A stretch of 64,000 nucleotides of DNA from Bos javanicus. Its lineage: Eukaryota; Chordata; Mammalia; Artiodactyla; Bovidae. Shown here one piece after another: positions 53,185 to 62,552 of this stretch. Every line of letters begins with the position of its first letter. Position 1 is the first letter of the stretch. A model generated the notes under the pieces. That model saw only the letters and a program-made list of their open reading frames with translations, was not told the DNA's origin and did not search any database. The translations under genes and the position numbers were made by a program. The stretch spans positions 64,719,925 to 64,783,924 of the forward strand of contig NC_083885.1 of the NCBI RefSeq assembly GCF_032452875.1, in the 5' to 3' direction.

Positions 53185-53312
53185 AGAGAGGTGCTTCGTC
53201 CTTTTTCATGGCTGTATAGTATTCCATAGCTAATATGCTGAAGTGTGAGTGGTCATTAGAGTGTGTCCATTCTCTTATTACAAATTCTGCTGACGTGAAT
53301 AACTTGTTGGGG
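53185..53312 (-). mobile_element. L1 LINE fragment
   Basis: Antisense 'tttttcatggctgtatagta', 'ttacaaattctgctgacgtg'. Confidence 0.65.
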
Positions 53313-53554
53313 ACGGTCTAGGGCTGTGAAGACAAATGCTAGCGTGAGGCATCCAGTCCCCATGTACCTGGACAGTGCAGACCCCACCCCCACCCCCACT
53401 CTCTGTGCATTTGACAGCCTCCGCCTGGGTGATCTCAGAAATTCCTGAATGTGTCTGGATCATTGCTTCCTGCTTAGAGCTCATCTCCATACAGTTAATA
53501 ATAACAAAGATATGACCCATATCACCTTGATTCTGAACTGTTTTCAAAAATAAA

Positions 53555-54021
53555 TTTTAAAAACTTTAAAAAATGAGATAGAAGCAACCTAAATGTCTAT
53601 TTATGAATGGATAAAGAAGATATGGGGTGTGTGTGTATATATAGTGGAATATTACTCAGCCATGAAAAGGAACCAAATAATGCCATTTGAGCCACATGGA
53701 TGGACTTGGAGACGATCATACTAAGTGAAGTCAGACAAAGACAAATACCATATGGTATCACTTATATGTGGAATCTAAAAAAATGATACAAATGAATTTA
53801 TTTACAAAAGAGAAACAGACTCACAGACTTTGAAAACAAATTTACGGTTACCAGAGGCAGAAGGTTGAGGAGAGATAAATTAGGAGTTTCCAATGAACAT
53901 AAACACACTATTATATATAAAATAGATAACCAACAAGGACCTACTGGGTGGCACACGGAACTTATTCAATAGTCTGTAATGACTTATATGGGAAAACAAT
54001 CTGAAAAAGAATATATATATA
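53555..54021 (+). mobile_element. L1 LINE 3' region, left part
   Basis: 'aatggataaagaagatatgg', 'tactcagccatgaaaaggaa', 'atatggtatcacttatatgt'. Interrupted by a Bov-tA. Confidence 0.9.
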
Positions 54022-54244
54022 GGCTGCCCAGGTGGTGCTGCTGGTAAAGAACCCACCTGCCAATGCAGGAGACATAAGAGACGAGGGCTCGATCCTTGAA
54101 TCGGGAAGATCCCCTGGAGAAGGGAATGGCAACCCACTCCAGGATTCTTGCCTGGAGAATCTCCATGGTCAGAGGAGCCCCGTGGGCTACGGTCCATGGG
54201 GTTGCAAAGAGTGGGCCATGACTGAAGGGCCTTAGCACAGAACG
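54022..54244 (+). mobile_element. Bov-tA SINE nested in L1
   Basis: Sense copy with 'cccaggtggtgctgctggta' head and B-box-like GGCTCGATCC. Ends 'gggccttagcacagaac'. Confidence 0.92.
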
Positions 54245-54352
54245 CATGTATAACTGGATCACTTTGCTGTGCACCTGAAGCTAAGGCGCCTTTGTAAATT
54301 AACTACAATCCAATATAAGATAAAAATCAAATTAAAAAATAAATGAGAGCTT
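54245..54352 (+). mobile_element. L1 LINE 3' end, right part
   Basis: 'gcatgtataactggatcact', 'ttgtaaattaactacaatcc' and an A-rich end complete the L1. Confidence 0.88.
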
Positions 54353-54354
54353 AT

Positions 54355-55460
54355 TCGGTACACTGAGAAGAAAAATATAATATTTGACAAAGCAGACGTT
54401 GAAAACCCTGTGCACTCTTCCATCAGCCTCTTTCCTGGGCGGCAGAGGAGGCACGAATTTTCCATCCCGCTAATGGCTGTTTTAACTGCTCCATTCCGGG
54501 CTAAGAGGTTGACATTTAAGCGATAAATGTCACGTCTCGAAACCCAGCACAAAAAGACATTTCTACAGAACTGTTAAGAGCCCTTTTCACTTGCAAATTT
54601 CCAACCTGAGCCCATCTCCGCGGGCTTGCATTATTCATATAATTTGGAAAATGACTCACCGTTCCTGAGTCGTGATTGTCTGCAGGGCACAAGCCTTGAA
54701 AGGTGCCACGAAGCAGCCCTTTCCAGCTTTTAAACAAGACAAATATTCACCTTTTTTTTTTTTTTTTCCCCTCTTGAGTGTCATGGGATTATATTTTCTT
54801 ACAGCAAAGGATTGCTCACACATATTTAAAAGTTTCCATAATGCTTCTCACTGGGAGATATAAAATACAAGGGGGGGAAAAAAAGGCGCCTCGAGCTCAT
54901 TTGTACAGCTTAACACACTAGTTCCCAGGTAATAAAGGAACCAGGGCTCCCCAGGAAAAAACCACCACCGCCACCCCTCCTCCAGAGATAAACACCATGC
55001 CAGCTTTTAGGATGATAATTCCTGGCTGTTCCTCTTAGGTTCACCCGCCCTGGGTAAACCACTGTGGACTTTTGTTTGTAAAACAACAACCTTTTCTTTT
55101 GTGAAAATGTTGGTAACCCTTGTTTTGTTCTGTTTCTTTCTTTCTTTTCTCGACAGCTCCTCCACACCTCCCTCTTCTCTCCCATTTTAAAGCAAATGAA
55201 ACTGTTTTGGTCTTTTCTCCATCATTGCTGGGATTCAAGTTGCCCCCTCTTTCTGAGAACCCTCATTGTGGTCCAGTACACAACAGGTAAAATTTGCCCC
55301 CCACTATTTTCAGCGTGTTTTCGGTGCACTCACGTTGCACGGCAACGTTTCACCGCCTTTCGCCTCCATGGCTCCTCCTCTTCCACAGCTGAGACTGTCC
55401 CCGTTTCCCCTCTGCCAGCCCCAGGGAGTCGTCATCCTATTTCTGTTTTTATGAATTTGA
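54355..55460. promoter_or_regulatory. Candidate conserved non-coding element cluster
   Basis: About 1.1 kb free of recognised repeats apart from a T run near 54753-54769. Homeodomain-like and POU-like words occur ('cgctaatggctg' 54471, 'ttgcattattcatataattt' 54627), and balanced composition. No exon is supported. Regulatory status is inference. Confidence 0.42.
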
Positions 55461-55466
55461 CTCTTG

Positions 55467-56180
55467 TGTTGTTGTTCAGTTGCTCAGTCACGTCCAGCTC
55501 CTTGCAACCCCATGGACTGCAGCACGCCAGGCTTCCCTGTCTTTCACTATCTCCTGAGTTTGTTCAAACCCTTGTCCATTGAGTTGATGATGCCATCCAA
55601 CCATCTCATCCTCTGTTGTCCCCTTCTCCTCCCACCTTCAATCTTTCCCAGCATCAGGGTCTTTTCAAATGAGACAGTTCTTCGCATCAGGTGGCCAAAG
55701 CACTGGAGTTTCAGCTTCAACATCAGTCCTTCCAATGAACACTCAGGACTGATTTCCTTTAGGATGGACTGGTTGGATCTCCTTGCAGTCCAAGGGACTC
55801 TCAAGAGTCTTCTCCAACACCATGATTCAAAAGCATCAGTTCTTCAGCGTTCAGCCTTCTTTATGGTCCAGCTCTCCCAACTGTACACAACCACTGGAAA
55901 AACCATAGCTTTGACTAGATGGACCTTTGTCAGCAAAGTGATGTCTCTGCTTTTTAATTCAATGTCTAAGTTGGTCATAGCTTTCCTTCCACGGAGCAGG
56001 TGTCTTTTAATTTCATGGCTGCAGTCACCATCTGCAGTGATTTTGGAGCCTAAGAAAAGAAAATCTGTCACTGCTTCCACTTTTTCCCCTTTTATTTGTA
56101 TGAAGTGATGAGACCAGTTGCCATAATCTTAGTTTTTCTAATGTTGAATTTTAAGCCAGCTTTTTCTCCTCCTCCTTAAA
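55467..56180 (-). mobile_element. BovB LINE 3' region, 0.7 kb
   Basis: Antisense from 'tgttgttgttcagttgctca' to 'taagccagctttttctcctc'. The minus-strand frame 55844-56080 is the C-terminal RT-associated region ('ITADGDCSHEIKRHLLRG'). Catalytic motifs are not included. The 214-codon plus-strand frame is antisense. Confidence 0.94.
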
Positions 56181-56332
56181 GATACTAATCGATATTTGTA
56201 TAACGAGTGAGAGAAGGAAGGAGTAAATTAGTGAACGGTGAGAAGAGCCGATCGTCACGCCCCAGACACTTGTCCAGCTGTTAGAAAGCTGTGCTTTCTG
56301 CCCTGCAGAGGCCAAACACACTGGTTTTGAGC

Positions 56333-57150
56333 CCGCCTTGGCCTGCAGTGGCTTGAAGCAGCGTTTTGATTCCCAGCCAGAAACTGAAGTCAGGCCCGGG
56401 CAGTGAGAGCTGAATCCTAACCAGTCGACTGGTGGTCAGTGACAAGGCCCTGGCCCCTATGGCTTTGCAGAAAATGAAAATTCCCGCAAAGAAACGGAAA
56501 GTAGTGAAACAACTCAGGTGTTTATTAGGAGGAAAAAGACCTCCGTATGCGTGGATAGACTCACGAGTGGACTCGGAGAAGGACTCACACCCTCCTGGTG
56601 GTTAGAATCCTTGTGGCCGAAATCTTGGCCTTCTCTGCCACCGAAGCCGAATTAAAAAAAAAGAGAGAGAGACAGAGTTTGGAGGAAACAGACAGGTGAC
56701 TTTAATTCCTGGCCATGGAAGTGGGGAACACAGCAGGCTCACGCTGCAAGACCTGTGGCCCTGATTCCGTGAAGAGTCTAGGTGCTCATGTAAGACCAGG
56801 GCTCACAGGCAGGACTCAGGGACAGAGAACAAAGGAGTCAGGGTCTTGGCTTCTTCCTCTCTGCATTATTTCAAAACCAGTCTTAGGCTGGCATTGGTAA
56901 CCCAGTAGTTGAGTCTGGTTATCCGTAGCCCTTCTTTCTGTAAAGCAGAAAGAGAAAAACTCCAAGAGGTGGCCTGCAAAGACAAGACTGTAAAGGTGAG
57001 CACCAGATGCAGGAGGTCATGAGCATAGAGTCAGAGGACTGTAGGTGCAAAACGGGGCTCCCACAGGATTAGGGGGCAGAAAGGCAAAGTTAGTTACAGA
57101 CGACCGACTAGGAACAGTTCAAGTGAAAACCAGGAGTAATCAGGCCTGCT
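56333..57150 (+). repeat. Probable ruminant LTR/ERV remnant, copy B, left part
   Basis: The first 180 bp match 19730-19893. It then continues through 'ggtgtttattaggaggaaaa', 'cctcctggtggttagaatcc' and 'agaaagagaaaaactccaag'. It is interrupted by a BovB at 57152. No gag, pol or env reading frame is visible. The LTR label is tentative. Confidence 0.5.
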
Positions 57151-57151
57151 C

Positions 57152-57537
57152 ACTGTTGTTGTTGTTCAGCCGCTCAGTCGTCTTGGACTCTTTGGGACCC
57201 CATGGACTGCAGCACGCCAGGCTTCCCTGTCCTTTGCTATCTCCCAGGGTTTACTCAAGCTTATGTCCATCGAGCCAGTGATGGCATCCAACCATGGCAT
57301 CCTCTGTCGCCCCTTCCTCCTCCTGCCTTCAATCTTTCCCAGCATCAGGGGCTTTTCCCATCAGGTGGCCAAAGTATTGAAGCTTGAGCTTCAGCATCAG
57401 TCCTTCCAATGCGTATTCAGGACTGATCTCCTTTAGGATGGACTGGTTGGATCTCCTTGCAGTCCAAGGGACTCGCAAGAGTCTTCTCCAGCACCACGAT
57501 TCAAAAGCATCAATTCCTCGGCACTCAGCCTTCTTTG
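57152..57537 (-). mobile_element. BovB LINE 3' end nested in LTR-like element
   Basis: 'ctgttgttgttgttcagccg' to 'ggcactcagccttctttgt'. It has a small internal deletion ('cagcatcaggggcttttccc' joins to 'atcaggtggcc'). Confidence 0.9.
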
Positions 57538-57957
57538 TTCTCAGGAAAGAAAACCTCATTCCTCTTTTCCGTTTCCCTGCAAGAGAATCACGTTTATGGG
57601 GCATTTCTTCTGGGTTTCCTCTGGCCAGTCATCTTGCTTTGCCTGGTTCTGAGTCTGTATTTGGCTTAATCTTAGGTTCCCTCCCCATGTGTGTGGTCAT
57701 CTCTCAGCCAAGATGGATTCCGGTGACGAGGCCTATGGGTAGGTTAACATTCCTTTTCTGACCTCCAAGGAGCTCTGTAGTCAGGAAGCTCTCCTTGACC
57801 TTGAGAAGGAGAAGTATGCAGTCTCTCTTCTGGGCAGGCTCCTCTTCATCGTGCAGTCTGTCCACAGGCGACAGACTCCAGCTGCTCAGCCTGGGGCTTG
57901 TCTGTCTCTTGCCTCAGTTTTCTCCTTCTATAAAGCTGTTCTCCAGAGACACAATTT
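57538..57957 (+). repeat. Probable LTR/ERV remnant, copy B, right part
   Basis: Text after the BovB ('cgtttccctgcaagagaatc', 'ggcctatgggtaggttaaca', 'tccttgaccttgagaagg') may belong to the same element. I cannot define its end. Confidence 0.4.
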
Positions 57958-58080
57958 TTAAATTTATTTCTCTTTTTTTTGGCTGCACTGCATGGTATAT
58001 GAGGTCTTAGTTCCCCGACCAGGAATTGAACCCTCACCCCCTGCGCTGGAAGCCCAGAGTCCTAACCACCGGACTGCCAG

Positions 58081-58503
58081 TTGTTCAGTTGCTCTATTGA
58101 GTCTGACTCTTTGCCACCTCTTGGGCTGCAGCACGCCAGGCTCGCCTGTGCTTCACTATCTCCTGCAGTCCAAACTCATGTCCTGGGTCAGGAAGATCCG
58201 CTGGAGAAGGGAGAGGCTGCCCACGCCCGTGTTCTTGGGCTTCCCCTGTGGCTCAGCTGGTAAAGAATCCGCCCGCAATGCAGGAGACCCGGCTTCGCTC
58301 CCTGGGTTGGGAAGATCCCCTGGAGGAGGGAAAGGCTACCCACTCCAGTGGTCTGGCCTGGGTCACAAAGAATCAGACACGACTGAGCAAATTTCACTTT
58401 CACTTTTTCACTTTCATGTTCATTGAGTTGGTGATATCCTCCAACCATCTCATCGTCTGTCATCCCCTTCTCTTCCTGCTTTCAGTCTTTCCCAGAATCA
58501 GGG
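58081..58503 (-). mobile_element. BovB LINE 3' end, middle layer, split
   Basis: 'ttgttcagttgctctattga' to 'caaactcatgtcc' (58183), resuming about 58417 with 'catgttcattgagttggtga' to 'ctttcccagaatcaggg'. It is inserted in the CHR SINE and interrupted by Bov-tA. Confidence 0.88.
58184..58416 (+). mobile_element. Bov-tA SINE(s), inner layer
   Basis: A partial Bov-tA middle (58184-58235, 'tgggtcaggaagatccgctg') is followed by a nearly full sense Bov-tA (58237-58416) lacking the 'agaatcccatgg' part. The partial and full pieces are tandem. Confidence 0.88.
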
Positions 58504-58680
58504 CCAGGGAAGTCCCCAAAGACACAATTTATGCGTGATACACAGGCCTCAGCCCCACTGACTGAAGCCTCAGGCCCATGCTTCCTCTCTGAACCCCCCA
58601 GTCGGGCCAGTTTCTGGGTCTCCTATTCCAGTGTCCACATTCCCTCCTCAAGCCCCTGGTGATGGAAGCAGGCTCAGGTA

Positions 58681-58694
58681 GTTGCCTTGGAAAC
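58681..58694 (+). promoter_or_regulatory. RFX X-box variant
   Basis: GTTGCCTTGGAAAC, one mismatch from the copy-1 palindrome, preceded by GGCTCAGGTA (compare GGCTCAG near copies 7 and 8) and followed by CAGTG. The GGAATTTTCC block is not evident. Confidence 0.6.
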
Positions 58695-58946
58695 CAGTGC
58701 TCTCGTGAGCTGGTAAATGATTTCTGAAATTAAGTGTAAAAGCCAGATCTGAATGACTCAGAGTGAAAGTGCTATTATTTGTTTAAAAAAAAAAAAAGAA
58801 TTGAGGTTAGAAATAAATGCACATTTTCAGAGAATATAGAAAAACACACAAGAAAATTGTTCACTGGGAAGGGTGGAAGAGAGAGAAAGAGGAAAAAGTG
58901 AGCGGTGTGGGAGGCATATTTGTTTCTGCTTTATCGTTTTTCTCCT

Positions 58947-58960
58947 GTTCTCATGGAAAC
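58947..58960 (+). promoter_or_regulatory. Weak X-box-like site
   Basis: GTTCTCATGGAAAC: right half and centre good, left half changed. 266 bp after the site at 58681. Confidence 0.35.
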
Positions 58961-59225
58961 AATCACCTTTCCTAAAATTAAAATAAGCAAGAGCATCTAG
59001 AAAATCATAGCCACTAATATAAAGTTCTGAGTCCAGTCTTTCAGCTTGCACCAAAATTGCTTCAATGAAAGGTAGACGATATGATTACTAAAATAAAGTA
59101 ACAAACAACAGCAAAGTGCTTCTCCTTGGGAAAAATAAACCCAGGAGCAACTTTAATAAACCTAATAGAAACATCCATATTTCTGCAGGCCCTGTTGGAA
59201 CAAACGATAAACTGTCTCAATACAT

Positions 59226-59362
59226 AAAGAACTGAGGGAAGGGTGGGCGGCCCCCGAGGGAGGCGACATACGTGTGGTTATGGCCGCCCCTGCTGTTGTA
59301 CGGAAGAAACCAACCCAGTGGTGTAAAGCGATTTTCCTCCAGTTAAAAAATAAATAAGCAAA
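59226..59362 (+). mobile_element. Ruminant L1 3' tail
   Basis: 'gacatacgtgtggttatggc', 'acggaagaaaccaacccagt', 'cctccagttaaaaaataaat'. Confidence 0.78.
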
Positions 59363-59454
59363 AAGCATCAAATTGTCGATAAAGGAAAAAGTATCTCAAG
59401 GGAGTAATACACTGCAATAATTAGCAAGTGAATCATAAAGGGAAATGCAAGAAG

Positions 59455-59800
59455 AAAAAAGGAGTATTACTCGGCCATAAAAAAGAAAGAAATAATGCCA
59501 TTTACAGCACCATGGATGGACCTAGAGATGATCAAACTAAGTTAAATAAGTCAGACAGAGACAAGTGTTATATGATATTATTTATATGTGGGACCTAAAA
59601 TTTTATGTAAATGAACTTATTTACAAAACAGAAATAAAAAAAAATAATAAAAATACAAAAAACAAAACAGAAATATAACCACAGATATAGAAAAAAAATT
59701 TACGGTGACCATAGCGTAAAAGTGGGGAAGGGTGAGGGGTAAATTAGGAGTTTGGGATTAACAGATCCACACTGCTGTATATAAAATAAATTCAATTTTT
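59455..59800 (+). mobile_element. L1 LINE 3' region
   Basis: 'gtattactcggccataaaaa', 'accatggatggacctagaga', 'gggattaacagatccacact'. Confidence 0.85.
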
Positions 59801-59989
59801 AACTCAGTTTTCTGTGTTTTAGGTATATGTTTACTAATATGGCCTGTTACTAATAGGTAACAGGCCAATACAGGCAGTATAATTAAGAGAACTGTTAATG
59901 AGATAAGCAGGTAATATATATGCAGATCTAGTAACTATTTTTTTTAAGCCTCATTACCTGCTAGGGGTGGGCTGGTGGAAGGCTCAGCA
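59801..59989. other. AT-rich spacer before X-box copy 8
   Basis: Contains a short inverted repeat, 'ggcctgttac' and 'gtaacaggcc' (59840-59871), a small hairpin-forming palindrome. Otherwise nothing recognised. Confidence 0.5.
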
Positions 59990-60003
59990 GTTGCCATGGG
60001 AAC
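59990..60003 (+). promoter_or_regulatory. RFX X-box, cassette copy 8
   Basis: GTTGCCATGGGAAC preceded by GGCTCAGCA and followed by CGCAGCTCGAGGGGGAAGGAGGGG. 'gactccagactctggact' at about 60052-60070 corresponds to the downstream block of copy 1 ('ctctggact'). It lies 26 kb from copy 7 but has clear cassette flanks. Confidence 0.75.
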
Positions 60004-60066
60004 CGCAGCTCGAGGGGGAAGGAGGGGCTGGGAAGGGGGAGAGAGCCCCAGTGACTCCAGACTCTG

Positions 60067-60554
60067 GACTCCAGGGAGGGGAGGGGAGGGGTCACAGCTG
60101 GAACTGGGTGGCCCCAGGGGTGTTTACAGAGTGAAGAATGAAATGCAGGGTCCGCGTTGAGCAGTTCAGCTCGGGGGGAATAATCTTTTCTAGCTCACTG
60201 TGTCCTTGCAAATATCAGATGATGTTTATAAAGCATGTGGTGCATTTCTGGGGTTTCCATGGTGACAGGCAGACACACTGCAAGAGAATCACCTGTTCTG
60301 ATGGGGGGACTTGAGGCTTACCTCAGTCCAAGAAAGTAACTCTCTTGGTTAGAGAACTGTACCTCTTCTCGAGGTGTAGCAGGAATCTCTCAGCCTTCTG
60401 TCTGTCCGTCTCTCTATCCATCTATCTACATGAATATACGTTATTTGTTTGCTGTTCAATACTGGCTGAATTATAATTATTCTCCATTGACTGTCATCTC
60501 CCACCCACTCCCGTGTGTCCCATGAAAGCAGAGGTCTTTCCATCTGCTTCCTTC
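60067..60554. other. Unique stretch
   Basis: No repeat or gene recognised. Contains the opposed X-box at 60253. Confidence 0.45.
60253..60266 (-). promoter_or_regulatory. RFX X-box, minus orientation
   Basis: GTTTCCATGGTGAC reads GTCACCATGGAAAC on the minus strand, matching the RFX consensus. It is 250 bp from copy 8 in opposite orientation. Confidence 0.6.
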
Positions 60555-60718
60555 AATTGTGGAAAACCACAGTTCTGGCTTGAATGGGGTCTCCCAAGAC
60601 TAAGATTTTGAAGCCCTAGCCCTTAGTCCCTCAGAATGCGACTGTGTTTGGAGACAGAGTTTTTAAAGAGGTGATTAAGTTAGAACAGGGTCGTTAGGAT
60701 GGCTGTTAATCCCATCTG

Positions 60719-61105
60719 TGGTTGTTCAGTCGCTCAGTCGTGTCCAACTCTTTGCGACCCATGGACTGCAGCACACCAGGCCTCCCTGTCCATCACCAAC
60801 TCCCGGAGCTTGCTCAAACTCATGTCCATCAAGTCGGTGATGCCATCCAACCATCTCATCCTCTGTTGTCCCCTTCTCCTCCTGCCTTCAATCTTTCCCA
60901 GCATCAGGGTCTTTTCCAGTGAGTCAGTTCTTCGTATCAGGTGGCCAAAGGATTGGAGTTTCAGCTTCAGCATCAGTCCTGCCAATGAATATTCAGGACT
61001 GATTTCCTTTAGGATGGATTGCTTAGATCTCCTTGCTGTCAAAGGAACTCTCAAGAATCTTCTCCAACACCACAGTTTGAAAGCATCAATTCTTCAGCGG
61101 TCTCT
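60719..61105 (-). mobile_element. BovB LINE 3' region nested in MaLR
   Basis: 'gtggttgttcagtcgctcag' to 'agcatcaattcttcagcggt'. About 385 bp antisense. Confidence 0.93.
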
Positions 61106-61131
61106 GGTGTTCCTATAAAAAGAGGAGATTA

Positions 61132-61238
61132 TCAAGAGGGAGGGGACATATGTATACCTATGGCTGATCCCTGTTGATGTATGGCAGAAAGCAATGCAAT
61201 ATTTTAATTATCCTTCAATTAAAAATGAATATTTTTTT
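61132..61238 (+). mobile_element. Ruminant L1 3' tail with perfect 15-bp TSD
   Basis: A 107-bp severely truncated L1 tail. AAAAAGAGGAGATTA is perfectly duplicated at 61117-61131 and 61239-61253 within the MaLR text. Confidence 0.95.
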
Positions 61239-61489
61239 AAAAAGAGGAGATTAGAACATAGACACACTGAGAAGACCATGGCCATTTATAAGTAGAGTCT
61301 TCAGAAGAAACCAAGGCTGCTGACACCTCGATCTTGAGCTGCCAGAATGAGGAGAAAATCAATTTCTGTTGGAAGGCCCACCCCCCGCCCCCAGTCTGTG
61401 GTACTTTGTTATAACAGCCCTAGAAACCTAACACAATCACCCCCTTTTTTTTTTAAAGTTTGTGTTTAAAAAGCAAGAAACAGTCTGAA

Positions 61490-62248
61490 AACATGTGCAT
61501 GTAATTGATTGGAAAACAATTACTTAATATCTTAGAACCACCATAAAGTCTACAAATATTCATAATAAATGCTAGAGAGCATGTGGGGAGAAGGGAACCC
61601 TCCTACACTTTTGGTGGGAATGTAAATTGGTGCAGCCACTATGGAGAACAGTACAGAGGCTGCTTAAAAACCTGAAAATAGAGTTAACATGTGATCCTGC
61701 AATCCCACTCCTGGGCACAAGTCTGGAGAAAAACATGGCTTGAAAGGATACACGCACCCCAAAGTTGTCTGCAGCACTGCCTACAGTAGCCAGCCAAATG
61801 TCCATCCACGAAGGGGTGGATGAAGAGGATGTGGTGCCTCTGCACACTGGAATGCTACTCAGCCATGAAGGAGGAGGAGGTGCTGCCACGCGCCGCGATG
61901 GGGAAGGACCTATAGATTTTCACACTGTCACAAGCGAAACAACTCAGAGGAAGACGAGTGTCCTATGAGACCGTTTATACGTGAAATCATAAAAGATACA
62001 AATGAACTTACAAAGCAGAAATATGACTCACAGGCATAGAAAACAAACTTACGGTTACCAAACGATAAAAAGGGGAGGGATAAATGAGAAGTTTGAGATT
62101 AACAGGTACACCCTATTATATATAAATAGAGAATCAACAAGGCCCCACTGTATAGCACAGGGAACTCTACTCAATATCTTGTAATAATCTATAATGGAAA
62201 ATATATATATATTATAGGAAATTATAAAATATATAGGATATATAAAAA
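61490..62248 (+). mobile_element. L1 LINE 3' region, left part
   Basis: Late ORF2 to 3' UTR: 'gtgggaatgtaaattggtgc', 'caatcccactcctgggcaca', 'ccactgtatagcacagggaa'. Frames are broken. The 105-codon minus frame is antisense. Confidence 0.9.
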
Positions 62249-62459
62249 ATTCCTCCCAGGTGGCTCAGTGGTAAAGAATCCACCAGCAATGCAGGAGATG
62301 AGGGTTCCCTTCCTGGATTGGGAAGATCCCCTGGAGAAGGAAATAGCAACCCACTCCAGTATCCTTGCCTGGAAAATCCCATGGACAGAGGAGCCTCTCG
62401 GACTACAGTCCATGAAATTGAAGAGTCAGACTCGACTCAGTGACTAAGCAAAAACAACG
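62249..62459 (+). mobile_element. Bov-tA SINE nested in L1
   Basis: Sense copy with 'ttcctcccaggtggctcagt' head. Ends 'gtgactaagcaaaaacaac'. Confidence 0.92.
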
Positions 62460-62552
62460 TAGATATGTATGTATAACTGAATCCATTTGCCATCACCTAA
62501 AACATTGTAAACCAACAGTACTTCAATAGAAATAAATGAAAAATGAAAAAAC
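62460..62552 (+). mobile_element. L1 LINE 3' end, right part
   Basis: 'tatgtataactgaatccatt', 'aacattgtaaaccaacagta' and an A-rich end. Confidence 0.85.

Larger units (their letters stand above)
57958..58517 (-). mobile_element. CHR-type SINE, outer layer of a nested stack
   Basis: Antisense CHR from 'aaatttatttctcttttttt' to 'ccaccggactgccag' at 58080. Its terminal 'ccagggaagtcccc' reappears at 58504-58517 after about 420 bp of younger insertions. Confidence 0.8.
58518..59225. other. Unique stretch with X-box pair
   Basis: No gene or repeat recognised. Contains the sites at 58681 and 58947, and a 13-A run near 58783. Confidence 0.45.
60555..61430 (+). repeat. MaLR-type LTR, split by BovB and L1
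   Basis: 'atggggtctcccaagactaa', 'cctcagaatgcgactgtgtt', 'aaagaggtgattaagttaga', then after the insertions 'gaccatggccatttataag', 'gctgacacctcgatcttgag' and 'tctgtggtactttgttataa'. The related antisense copy is at 25690-26262. I infer the MaLR class from wording. Confidence 0.62.

Noticed and set aside
55464..56108. 214-codon open frame
   Set aside because: Antisense reading of BovB 3' sequence.
8466..60160. Shared peptide AVAMETAAG-like (8466, 29053, 59975, 26768 frames) or CCHGN-like in another frame, suggesting a repeated coding exon
   Set aside because: Both frames and the minus-strand CSFHGN frame arise from the same DNA palindrome. No copy keeps one frame with synonymous changes, and no splice sites or consistent boundaries are seen. 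The conservation is at DNA-motif level.
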